DNA from: JAIBJN01 sp963775625
GTDB taxonomy: Bacteria; Actinomycetota; Thermoleophilia; Gaiellales; Gaiellaceae
Direction: 5' to 3'
Length of the DNA stretch: 64,000 nucleotides
Assembly (NCBI GenBank): GCA_963775625.1
Contig: CAVZJM010000014.1
Span: 124,001-188,000, forward strand
The position numbers were made by a program, and so were the translations under genes. The notes below the pieces were generated by a model. The model saw nothing but the letters and a program-made list of their open reading frames with translations. It was not told the DNA's origin and made no database searches. Each line of letters begins with the position of its first letter. The stretch's first letter is position 1. Below, in pieces: positions 27,422 to 34,746 of the stretch.

Positions 27422-28782
27422 ATCGCGCGCTCGACCTCGCGGAGCGCGCCGTCAAGGCCGCCGAGGGCGACGAGGCCGACGCCTCCGTCCACGTCGAGAG
27501 CTCCGGGTTCGCGCGCTTCGCGGCTTCGGCAGTCCACCAGCCGACCCTGATTCGGGACGAGACGGTGACGCTCCGCGTCGTTCGCGATGGCCGCGTGGGC
27601 TGCGCGACGACGAATCGCACCGACGACGAAGGGCTGGGAGCGGCAGCGCGACACGCCGCCGAGGCCGCCGACAGCTCGCCCGTGGACCCGGGATTCGCGG
27701 GGCTCCAGGAGCCCGCGCCCGTCCCGGCGGTCGAGGGCTACGACGAGGCGACCGCGGCCCTGTCGCCCGAGGACCAGGCGGAAGCGGCGGCCGAGGCGAT
27801 CGCGGCTGCGCCCGACCTTGGGCTCTACGGCTACTACACGAGCGGCGTCACGGAGCTCGCGGTCGCATCGACCACCGGCCTCGCGGTCTCCCAGGCCATG
27901 ACCGATGCGAGCGTGCTGACGCTCGCCGCCTCCGACGACTCGTCGGGCTACGCGGAGGCGACGTCCTGGCGGGCGTCCGACCTCGATCCGGCAGCCGCCG
28001 CGCGCGAGGCCGCCGAGAAGGCGCTGCGAACGCGTGGTGCGGCGCCGATCGAGCCGCAGACCTTCCGCGCCGTGCTCGAGCCGTACGCGATCTCGGAGCT
28101 TCTCTTCTACTTCGCCTTCACCTCGCTCAACGCGCTCGCCCTTCTCGAGGAGCGCAGCTACCTCTCCGGGAGGCTCGGCGAGAAGCTCTTCGACGAGAGC
28201 TTCACCGTCTCGGACGAGGGGCTCGACCCGCTCTGCTACCCGAAGTCGTTCGACCTGGAGGGCGTGCCCAAGCAGCCCGTGCTCATGGTGGAGGACGGCG
28301 TCGCCCGCGACGTCGTCTGGGACCGCCGCACCGCCAAGCAGGCAGGGGACGGCCATGTCTCCACCGGTCACGGCCTCGCGCCTCCCGCCCAGGCGTTCGG
28401 GCCGATCCCGTTCAACCTCTCGATGGCGGGCGGAGGCGCATCCTCGGTCGACGAGCTCTCGGAGCTGGTCGGCGACGGGATCTACGTGACGCGCCTCCAC
28501 TACCTCGGAGTCGTCGACCCGCGCGAGGGGATCATCACGGGCATGACGCGCGACGGGACGTTCCGCATCGAGGGCGGCAAGGTGACCACCCCGGTCGTCA
28601 ACCTCCGGTTCACGACGTCGTTCCCCGCCCTCGCGGCGGGCCTCCTCGGGCTCACGAAGGACGTCACGCTCGTGAACCGCAGCGACTTCTACGACGAGCG
28701 CTACCCCTTCGGTACCCTCGTCCCTGCGGTGGCGACGGACGCGTTCACAGTCGTGGGAACCGGGTCGGGACCGGGGCTCTGA
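27418..28782 (+). CDS. tldE: TldE/PmbA-type partner of TldD
   Basis: 454 residues of the U62/PmbA family, the non-catalytic partner in the TldD-TldE heterodimer. Family segments include ETVTLRVVRDGRVGCATTN near the N-terminus, a LSGRLGEKLFDESFTV stretch and GLTKDVTLVNRSDFYDERYPFG near the end. No HExxxH is present, as expected for TldE. The GTG overlaps the tldD stop (GTGA), and the TGA overlaps the next ATG. Confidence 0.93.
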   Translation: MNRALDLAERAVKAAEGDEADASVHVESSGFARFAASAVHQPTLIRDETVTLRVVRDGRVGCATTNRTDDEGLGAAARHAAEAADSSPVDPGFAGLQEPAPVPAVEGYDEATAALSPEDQAEAAAEAIAAAPDLGLYGYYTSGVTELAVASTTGLAVSQAMTDASVLTLAASDDSSGYAEATSWRASDLDPAAAAREAAEKALRTRGAAPIEPQTFRAVLEPYAISELLFYFAFTSLNALALLEERSYLSGRLGEKLFDESFTVSDEGLDPLCYPKSFDLEGVPKQPVLMVEDGVARDVVWDRRTAKQAGDGHVSTGHGLAPPAQAFGPIPFNLSMAGGGASSVDELSELVGDGIYVTRLHYLGVVDPREGIITGMTRDGTFRIEGGKVTTPVVNLRFTTSFPALAAGLLGLTKDVTLVNRSDFYDERYPFGTLVPAVATDAFTVVGTGSGPGL

Positions 28783-29849
28783 TGCCTGCCGTCCTCGTCG
28801 GAACGCGGAAGGGCCTCTTCCTCCTCGAGAGCGACGAGAGTCGTCGAGACTGGGAGCTCACGGGACCGTTCCTCACCGGCTGGTCGGTCTTCCACGCGGT
28901 CGTCGACCCGCGGGACGGGACGATCCACGCGGCGACGAACAACGAGGTCTACGGCGCGACCGTCCACCGATCGTCCGACCGAGGCGAGACCTGGGCCCGC
29001 GCCGAGGACATCGTCCTTGCCGAGGACACCGGGCTGACCCTGGAGAAGACCTGGCACGTCGAGCCGGGGCGGGACGGCGAGGACGGGCGGCTGTGGCTCG
29101 GCGCCGCGCCCGGCGTCCTCTTTCGCACCGACGACGGCGGCTCGACCTGGCAGCCGGTGGACGGCATCGTCCGCCACGAGACCCGCGAACGCTGGCACCC
29201 CGGCGCCGGAGGCATGTGCTGCCATTCGATCGCGCTCGACCCTGACGCGCCGGAGCGGATGTACGTCGGAATCTCCGCCGCCGGCGTCTTCCGGAGCGAG
29301 GACGGCGGCGAGACGTTCACGCCCGCCAACCAGGGAACGGCCGCCGACTTCATGCCCGACCCGTTCCCCGAGCTGGGCCAGTGCGTGCACAAGTTGCTCC
29401 TCCATCCCGCCAGGCCCGAGCGGCTCTGGCAGCAGAACCACTGCGGCGTCTACCGTTCGGACGACCGCGGCGAGAGCTGGGAGCGCCTCGAGGGCAACGG
29501 GCTCCCGAGCGGCTTCGGCTTCCCGCTCGCGCTCGACCATCGCGACCCCGACGCCGCCTTCGTCGTCCCGGAGGAGAGCTCCGAGAACCGGGTGACCCCG
29601 AACGGGCGGCTCGGCGTCTATCGCACGCGCGACGGCGGCTCGTCCTGGGACCTGCTGACCGACGGCCTGCCGCAGCGCGCCTGGGGCGCGGTCATGCGGG
29701 AGGGCTTCTCCTTCGACCGCCTCGACCCGCCCGGCGTCTACCTCGGCACCCAGAGCGGCTCGGTCTTCGTCTCCCCCGACGCAGGCGAGACCTGGCTGGA
29801 GGCCGCCGACCAGCTCCCGCCGGTCCTCTCGGTGGAAGCGGCCGTGTGA
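28782..29849 (+). CDS. BNR/Asp-box repeat beta-propeller protein
   Basis: 355 residues with six Asp-box repeats of pattern S-x-D-x-G-x-T-W: SSDRGETW, TDDGGSTW, SEDGGETF, SDDRGESW, TRDGGSSW and SPDAGETW. This is a sialidase/VPS10-type six-bladed propeller. No signal peptide, so cytoplasmic, and glycosidase catalytic residues are not evident; I would not call it a sialidase. Start and stop overlap tldE and the MoaD-like gene, so it belongs to a four-gene unit. Confidence 0.88.
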   Translation: MPAVLVGTRKGLFLLESDESRRDWELTGPFLTGWSVFHAVVDPRDGTIHAATNNEVYGATVHRSSDRGETWARAEDIVLAEDTGLTLEKTWHVEPGRDGEDGRLWLGAAPGVLFRTDDGGSTWQPVDGIVRHETRERWHPGAGGMCCHSIALDPDAPERMYVGISAAGVFRSEDGGETFTPANQGTAADFMPDPFPELGQCVHKLLLHPARPERLWQQNHCGVYRSDDRGESWERLEGNGLPSGFGFPLALDHRDPDAAFVVPEESSENRVTPNGRLGVYRTRDGGSSWDLLTDGLPQRAWGAVMREGFSFDRLDPPGVYLGTQSGSVFVSPDAGETWLEAADQLPPVLSVEAAV

Positions 29850-30109
29850 CGGTAGTCCTCGTCCCCTCCCTACTCGCCGCCGAAGCCGGTGGCCGCAAGA
29901 GCTTCGAGGTGGACGCCGAGACCGTCGGCGACGCGCTTCGCGCCCTCCCCGTGGCGAACCTCGTCCTCGACGAGCGCGGCAGCCTTCGCGCCCTGGTCAA
30001 CGTCTACGTCGACGGCGTCGACGCGCGAGACCGTGACGGCCTGGCGACGAAGCTCGAGGGCGCCGAGGAGATCAGGCTCGTCGCCGCAATCGCCGGCGGC
30101 GATCGCTAG
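29846..30109 (+). CDS. MoaD/ThiS-family ubiquitin-like sulfur carrier, with two residues after the di-glycine
   Basis: 87 residues with a beta-grasp pattern: VVLVPSLLAAEAGGRKSFEV, VGDALRALP, LRALVNVYVDG, and C-terminus IRLVAAIAGGDR. MoaD/ThiS/CysO proteins normally end in a free GG that is thiocarboxylated. Here the GG is followed by Asp-Arg, so a proteolytic trim or a non-carrier role is implied. It starts inside the stop of the BNR gene (GTGA). Its TAG overlaps the secG TAG on the other strand. Confidence 0.78.
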   Translation: MTVVLVPSLLAAEAGGRKSFEVDAETVGDALRALPVANLVLDERGSLRALVNVYVDGVDARDRDGLATKLEGAEEIRLVAAIAGGDR

Positions 30110-30327
30110 TCGAACTGGTAGAAGAGGATGACCGTGTTGGCGGCGAAGAGGAGCGCCACGACGACGGTCAGGCGGGTCAGGTTCCGCTCGACGATGTGCT
30201 GGCCGCCCTGGGAAGCCGGCGTGAAGCCCATGCCGCCGAAGCCCGTGTCGCGGCCCGAGTGCATGAGCACGAGGCCGATGAGCCCGGCGGAGAGGAGAAC
30301 CTGGATGACGGCGAAGAGCCCGAGCAC
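30106..30327 (-). CDS. secG: protein-export membrane protein SecG
   Basis: 73 residues, small auxiliary subunit of the SecYEG translocon. Two membrane segments, FAVIQVLLSAGLIGLVLM and LTRLTVVVALLFAANTVILF, flank the conserved GFGGMGFTPASQGGQHIVERNLTR-type loop. GTG 30327 lies 7 nt after TAGCCT (leaderless pattern). Convergent with the MoaD-like gene, with a 4-bp overlap of stop codons. Confidence 0.93.
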   Translation of the reverse strand: MLGLFAVIQVLLSAGLIGLVLMHSGRDTGFGGMGFTPASQGGQHIVERNLTRLTVVVALLFAANTVILFYQFD

Positions 30328-30438
30328 GGGGGTCAGGCTAGCAGGTGGCTCCCGCCCGACCGGGCAGCGTTGACTATTGTCGTTCCTCCCCGAACGGGGG
30401 AATGACCGGGTGCGAGGCACGCCGCTACGGTCCGGAGC

Positions 30439-30690
30439 ATGGCGAAATCTGCGGCCGCCGCCGGCGTCGACGTTGCCGTCGTCGAGGAGCACCTGGCTCG
30501 CTACGCGGTCTCCTGCCCCCTGTGCAAGGCCGTGGACCAGCTCGGCGTCGGCCAGCAGCCGTGCGAGCTTGCGTCGACGAACGGCGCCAAGGACTCGATC
30601 CCGGTGATCGTCGTCGTCTGCACCCGGTGCGGCTACCTGATGCCGCTCGCAGCCGACCGCATCGCCCCTGCAGAGGAGAAGGCCGCCTGA
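30439..30690 (+). CDS. small zinc-ribbon-like protein
   Basis: 83 residues. Cys pairs in SCPLCKAVDQLG and VCTRCGYLMPLAADR suggest a zinc ribbon, with a short helical N-terminus and a central beta segment. No function recognised. TACGGT lies 7 nt before the ATG and a GGAG is also present. A hairpin (GGCCGC/GCGGCC, 30681-30696) spans the stop codon. Confidence 0.7.
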   Translation: MAKSAAAAGVDVAVVEEHLARYAVSCPLCKAVDQLGVGQQPCELASTNGAKDSIPVIVVVCTRCGYLMPLAADRIAPAEEKAA

Positions 30691-30720
30691 GCGGCCCTCT
30701 CGAGGTGACCGCTTAAGCGG
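30681..30720. terminator. twin terminator hairpins between convergent small genes
   Basis: GGCCGC (30681-30686)/GCGGCC (30691-30696) encloses the stop of the plus-strand gene. The palindrome CCGCTTAAGCGG (30709-30720) encloses the stop of the minus-strand gene. Short stems, so moderate confidence. Confidence 0.5.
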
Positions 30721-30973
30721 CCTTGAGTCGCCGCGAGTCGCGCTCGAGCCGCTCTTCGGCTCTCGCGCGGGCGCGGATGGCATCCGTCGGGCCGAAGCGG
30801 TCGTGCGCGCGCAGAGCGCGCGCCTCCGCCCACAGCTCGTCGATCTGCCTGGAGAGCTCCGCGGCCTCGGCCGACTTGACCGGGTCGACGCCGTCGTTGA
30901 GCTCGTGCCAGAGCTCGGCACGCCGTTCGACGGCACGCTCGAGCTCTTCCCGGATGTCATTGATCGTTCGCAT
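30713..30973 (-). CDS. small coiled-coil protein of unknown function
   Basis: 86 residues, almost entirely charged helix: IREELERAVERRAELWHELN, AAELSRQIDELWAEARALRA and a basic C-terminus. Likely a coiled coil; no membrane segment or known motif. ATG start. Function unknown. The 197 bp between this gene and the tRNA-Thr hold no convincing gene. Confidence 0.65.
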   Translation of the reverse strand: MRTINDIREELERAVERRAELWHELNDGVDPVKSAEAAELSRQIDELWAEARALRAHDRFGPTDAIRARARAEERLERDSRRLKAA

Positions 30974-31170
30974 ACACCTTGTTAAACGAGGCCTCGGGAA
31001 CGCGAATTCCGCCGCCTACGCGGCGCGAACCGGGCGCATCGGCGCTCCACCACAAGCACGCCGGGGCCCAGCAGGGCGACGCCGGTGGCGGCCGTGCGCC
31101 CGTCACGAGTGACGACAGGCGGACGTCCCTTTCGCAGCGTGGATGCCGCCTCGCCTACCATGTTCCTCGT

Positions 31171-31243
31171 GCCGGAGTAGCTCAGCTGGTAGAGCAACGG
31201 ATTTGTAATCCGTAGGTCGTGGGTTCGAGTCCCGCCTCCGGCT
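31171..31243 (+). tRNA. tRNA-Thr (anticodon TGT)
   Basis: Acceptor stem GCCGGAG (31171-31177) pairs with CTCCGGC (31236-31242). D arm AGCTCAGCTGGTAGAGC. Anticodon stem ACGGA/TCCGT around TTTGTAA gives anticodon TGT (reads ACA). T loop GGGTTCGAGTCCC. CCA not encoded. A TACCAT box at 31156-31161 is a likely -10. Confidence 0.96.
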
Positions 31244-31315
31244 CCTTCCGAAGTCGCTCACGATCACGGCTTCGTGGACGAGGAACACTGCGCCGGTGCG
31301 CAGCCTGATGGACGC

Positions 31316-31984
31316 CTAATCGTCGAGGACCGCGCGGCCGCTCTGGTGCTGAAGCACCTTGCGCTTGACGCGCTGGAGCGCGTTGTCGATCGTCTTCGTG
31401 TCGCAGCCGAGCTCCTCCGCCATCTCCTCGTAGGAGTTTCCCTCGAGATAGAAGCGCAGGGCGTCCGACTCGAGCGGGGAGAGGCCCGTGCCCAGGCAGA
31501 AGACGAGGCTCTGGAGCTCCTGCGTCGAGATGACGCAGACGGCAGGGTCGTCGACGCCGGGGCCCGGGAGCGCGTCGCCGAGCGTGCACTCCCCGTCGTC
31601 CTGCCCCGCCGGCGTCTGGCTGAAGGAGACGTAGGTGTTGAGCGGCGCGTGCTTGAAGCGGGTCGCCGTCTTGATCGCCGTGATGATCTGGCGCGTGATG
31701 CAGAGCTCCGCGAAGCTGCGAAACGACGTCTCCTTGTCGGCGCGGAAGTCGCGGACGGCCTTGTAGAGGCCGATCAGCCCCTCCTGGTTGAGGTCGTCGG
31801 ACTCGCCGCCCGCCAGGAAGTAGGAGCTCGCCTTCAGCCTGACGAAGCCCGTGTAGCGGCGGATGAGCGCGTCCATCGCCGCCGAGTCGCCGTTTCGGGC
31901 GCGGACGACGAGCTGCAGGTCGGCGAGCTCTCGTTGGCTCCGTTCCTGCGCGGTTCGGACGGTTGCGGGCTGACGGCGGGCCAC
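31316..31984 (-). CDS. sigH: RNA polymerase sigma-70 family factor, SigH (sigma-30) type
   Basis: 222 residues aligning by eye with Bacillus sigma-H: region 2 has LNQEGLIGLYKAVRDFR and FRSFAELCITRQIITAIK, region 4 has LSPLESDALRFYLEGNSYEEMAEELGC. In Bacillus SigH controls the transition to stationary phase and sporulation. Here it is more likely a constitutive or stress alternative sigma, which is inference. GTG start with an AGGAGG Shine-Dalgarno. It sits at the end of cysS-rlmB-rae1-sigH, the same order as in Bacillus. Confidence 0.92.
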   Translation of the reverse strand: MARRQPATVRTAQERSQRELADLQLVVRARNGDSAAMDALIRRYTGFVRLKASSYFLAGGESDDLNQEGLIGLYKAVRDFRADKETSFRSFAELCITRQIITAIKTATRFKHAPLNTYVSFSQTPAGQDDGECTLGDALPGPGVDDPAVCVISTQELQSLVFCLGTGLSPLESDALRFYLEGNSYEEMAEELGCDTKTIDNALQRVKRKVLQHQSGRAVLDD

Positions 31985-32088
31985 GACGTTCCTCCTGGGA
32001 TCGGTGTTCGGAGGGGCTCTCGTGAGCCGCTCCGCAAACCCTAACCCTCAAGTTGAGGTCTCGATCGTAGCAGGGAGCCCTGCAAACT

Positions 32089-32529
32089 TCAACGACTCCG
32101 GCGAAACCGCTCGAGCCGCTCTCGCGTCTCGTCATCCAGGGCGCCCTCGATCTGGGAGCGCCCCGGCCCAGCGGTCGGGTGCCAGGCCCGACCTCCCGGT
32201 CGGCGGCGAGCTCGCGAACGAACGTGTTCGACGAGACCCGACGGGTCTCCTGCCCCGCGTGCCGCGGATCGCCTGATCCGAGGAGATGACCCAGACCTCC
32301 TCACGCGCGGCGATGCTCGGCGGCAAGGCGCTCGAGCAGCGGGTCGGCCGGCGAGGCGAACCGGACCTCGAGCGCGCCGAAGGCCGTCGTCCTCCCCGTG
32401 GCCGTCGAAGACGACGACGCCGCGGGCGCCGCGGACGGCCACGAAGCTCGCGAGCGCGTCGACGAGCTCGCGCCGGTCGGCGAAGTCTCCAGCGTGCAGG
32501 ATGTTGTAGCCGTCGAAGAGGTAGAGCAC
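32089..32529 (-). pseudogene. NYN-domain (YacP/Rae1-like) ribonuclease gene with several frameshifts
   Basis: Begins MLYLFDGYNILHAGDFADRR, the PIN/NYN active-site start (DGYN), then VRGARGVVVFDGHG. Later family segments occur in other frames of the same stretch: RFASPADPLLERLAAEH, then EEVWVISSDQAIRGTRG, then SSNTFVRELAADRE, then IEGALDDETRERLERFRR. About four indels (two +1, two -1) are needed and their sum is zero. Position between rlmB and sigH matches Bacillus rae1 (yacP), a ribosome-associated endonuclease. Four indels in 440 bp suggest poor local consensus or a decayed gene. Confidence 0.7.
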
Positions 32530-32554
32530 TGTCTAAGGATGCCTGCCCCACGTT

Positions 32555-32614
32555 GGGGTCAGGTCTTGCATGCGAGCATTCGCCGCAGCGTGCTGCGTTG
32601 CAAGACCTGACCCC
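32555..32614. repeat. 60-bp palindromic element (REP/MITE-like) between the rae1-like gene and rlmB
   Basis: GGGGTCAGGTCTTGCA (32555-32570) is perfectly repeated in inverse orientation at 32599-32614, flanking 28 bp that contain a smaller inverted repeat (GCAGC/GCTGC). Such a long perfect terminal repeat in an intergenic gap suggests a small mobile palindrome. The GGGGTCAG end is shared with the element at 48190-48354. Confidence 0.8.
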
Positions 32615-32660
32615 AGGGGTTCGTAGGCGGCGAAGGCGAAGAGCGGGCCTCGGGCCGCCC

Positions 32661-33377
32661 TCACGCGCCGCGTCGCTGCCGCGCGGCCTCGAACAGCGCC
32701 ACGCCGGCCGCGACGCTCACGTTCAGCGACTCGACGTTGCCGGCGAGCGGGACGCTGAAGGCATCGTCGCAGGCTCTGCGAACGCCGGGCCGAAGGCCCT
32801 TCCCCTCCGCGCCGAAGACGAGCGCGACGCCGGTCGCGAGGTCGGCGCTCCAGACGGGCGTCTCGGCGCTGCCGTCCGCCGCCCAGACCCACAGTTGCGC
32901 GCCCTTGATCTCCTCCAGGTAGCGCGCGAGGTTCACGACCACGGCTACGCGCAGGTGCTCCACGGCGCCCGCAGACGCCTTGCAGACGGCCGGCGTGACG
33001 CGGGCAGCGTTTCGCTCGGTGATCACGATTCCGCTCCCGCCCGCGCCTTCGGCGCTGCGGATGACCGCGCCGAGGTTGTGCGGATCGGTGACCTGGTCGA
33101 GGCAGACCACGAGCGGGCTCTCGCCCGCCGCGACCTCGTGCGCGTCGGCGTAGCGGTACGGCTCGCAGAACGCGACCACACCCTGATGCTCGGTCGTGTG
33201 CGCAGCGTCGCTCAGGCTCCGCTCGCGCGCGATCTGGAGCCGGAGACCGGAGATCTCGCGGAGCCACGGCTCGGCCGCCAGGGCGCGCTCGGTCACCAGG
33301 AGCTCGAGGACCTGCCGTTTCCCGGCGCGGACGACCTCGCGCACGGGCTGCCGGCCGTAGACGAGCTCGCGGGTCAA
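32661..33377 (-). CDS. rlmB: 23S rRNA 2'-O-methyltransferase RlmB (SpoU family)
   Basis: Methylates the equivalent of G2251 in 23S rRNA. 238 residues: N-terminal L30e-like substrate-binding part (LVYGRQPVREVVRAGK) and a SpoU knot with LDQVTDPHNLGAVIRSAEGAG, LVFGAEGKGLRP and PLAGNVESLNVSVAAGVALFEA. I place the start at TTG 33377, which overlaps the cysS stop (TTGA) and gives the usual N-terminus. Coupled to cysS. Confidence 0.93.
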   Translation of the reverse strand: MTRELVYGRQPVREVVRAGKRQVLELLVTERALAAEPWLREISGLRLQIARERSLSDAAHTTEHQGVVAFCEPYRYADAHEVAAGESPLVVCLDQVTDPHNLGAVIRSAEGAGGSGIVITERNAARVTPAVCKASAGAVEHLRVAVVVNLARYLEEIKGAQLWVWAADGSAETPVWSADLATGVALVFGAEGKGLRPGVRRACDDAFSVPLAGNVESLNVSVAAGVALFEAARQRRGA

Positions 33378-34660
33378 GCCCTCGGGATCAGGCGAAAGCC
33401 GTCGGAGACATCCTGGACCTCCCACCCGCGGCGCTCGATCTCGGCTCGCAGCTCGTCGGCCTGCGCGAAGTCGCCCGCCTCCCTGGCCTCCCGGCGTTGC
33501 TCGGCCAGGCCGACGATCTCCTGGGGCGCGTCGACTGTGGGCTCCACCGCGAGGCCGAAGATCCCGAGGCCGCGCTCCAGCAGGGAAAGCTCGCCGGCCG
33601 AGCGCCAGGAGTGGAGGATCGAGAGCGCCAACGGCGTGTTGAAGTCATCCTCCAGGGCTGCTGCAAACTCGTCCCACGTCGGAGCGCCCTCGACCTGCTC
33701 GACGACGCGGAAGGCCGTGCGGAAGTCCTCCGCCTGCCGGCGCGCCGCCTCCATCGCCTCGTCCGAGTACTCGACCGGGCTGCGGTAGTGGGCGCCCAGG
33801 AAGAGCACCAGGATCGCCTCGCGGCCGTAGGTGTCGAGCGCCTCCCGGAGCGAGACGATGTTCCCGAGCGACTTCGACATCTTCTCCTGCGCCAGCTCGA
33901 GCATGCCGTTGTGCGCCCAGAGCTGTGCGAACTCCCGCCCGGCGCCGCGCGACTGGGCGAGCTCGTTCTCGTGGTGCGGGAAGCGGAGATCGATGCCGCC
34001 GCCGTGGATCTCGAAGACGGGGCCGAGGAGCTTCTCGGCCATCGCGGAGCACTCGATGTGCCAGCCGGGGCGCCCGGGCCCCCAGGGCGAGTCCCAGGAC
34101 GTGTCCTCGTGCGGCTTCGCCGCCTTCCAGAGGGCGAAGTCGCGCTGGTCCTCCTTCAGGTCGCTGGGCTCCTGGGCGACCATGTCCTCGAGCTTGGCGC
34201 CCGAGAGCTCGCCGTAGGCAGGGTACTGCGCGACGCGGAAGTAGACGTCCCCCTGCGACTCGTAGGCGAGCCCACGCCCGACCAGCTCCTCGATCAGCGC
34301 GACGATCTCCGGGATCGTCTCGCTGGCGAGCGGATCGTGGTCGGGGCGGCCGAGGCCGAGCGCGTCCGTGTCGTCGAAGTACCACTGCGTCGCCGCGGCA
34401 GCGAGCTCGGCGCTTCCAATCCCCTGCTTCTCGGCGGCCTCGTAGATCTTGTCGTTGACGTCGGTGACGTTCTCGACGAGCGTGACGTCGTAGCCACGCT
34501 CCTCCAGCCAGCGCTTCAGCCAGATGAAGACCACGTACGGCCTCGCGTTGCCGACGTGGATGCGCTGGTAGACGGTCGGCCCGCAGACGTAGATGCGGAT
34601 CGGCCCCGGCGGGGGCGGCAGCTCGTGCTTCCGGCGAGTCAGAGAGTCGTAGAGGAGCAC
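33374..34660 (-). CDS. cysS: cysteinyl-tRNA synthetase
   Basis: Charges tRNA-Cys. 428 residues with YVCGPTVYQRIHVGNARPYV (Cys zinc ligand and HIGH-like motif), CSAMAEKLLG with the second zinc ligands, HGGGIDLRFPHHENELAQS, and EKMSKSLGN (KMSKS). Slightly shorter than the typical 460, with a trimmed C-terminus. GTG 34660 lies 6 nt after a perfect TATAAC -10 and has no Shine-Dalgarno, the clearest leaderless start on this strand. Confidence 0.96.
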   Translation of the reverse strand: MLLYDSLTRRKHELPPPPGPIRIYVCGPTVYQRIHVGNARPYVVFIWLKRWLEERGYDVTLVENVTDVNDKIYEAAEKQGIGSAELAAAATQWYFDDTDALGLGRPDHDPLASETIPEIVALIEELVGRGLAYESQGDVYFRVAQYPAYGELSGAKLEDMVAQEPSDLKEDQRDFALWKAAKPHEDTSWDSPWGPGRPGWHIECSAMAEKLLGPVFEIHGGGIDLRFPHHENELAQSRGAGREFAQLWAHNGMLELAQEKMSKSLGNIVSLREALDTYGREAILVLFLGAHYRSPVEYSDEAMEAARRQAEDFRTAFRVVEQVEGAPTWDEFAAALEDDFNTPLALSILHSWRSAGELSLLERGLGIFGLAVEPTVDAPQEIVGLAEQRREAREAGDFAQADELRAEIERRGWEVQDVSDGFRLIPRA

Positions 34661-34688
34661 CCGCGGGTTATAGCCGCTCGGGCGCTCC

Positions 34689-34746
34689 TAAGAGCTCGAT
34701 TCACAATGAGCACTGTGCCGAGTCGTCATTCCGAACCGAGCTCTTA
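34689..34746. repeat. 58-bp imperfect palindrome between aceA and cysS
   Basis: The outer 10 bp, TAAGAGCTCG (34689-34698) and CGAGCTCTTA (34737-34746), are perfect inverted copies. The inner arms remain largely complementary (TTC, AATGA and ACT blocks pair), so nearly the whole 58 bp folds into one hairpin. It includes the aceA stop codon and could serve as the aceA terminator. Its size and symmetry also suggest a REP/MITE-like insertion. Confidence 0.75.

Noticed and set aside
28782..29849. Annotation of the BNR protein as a sialidase
   Set aside because: Asp boxes occur in many propellers. No signal peptide or sialidase catalytic triad is visible.
30974..31170. Short open frames between the coiled-coil gene and tRNA-Thr
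   Set aside because: No start with a ribosome-binding site, no recognisable motifs, and they overlap the tRNA promoter.
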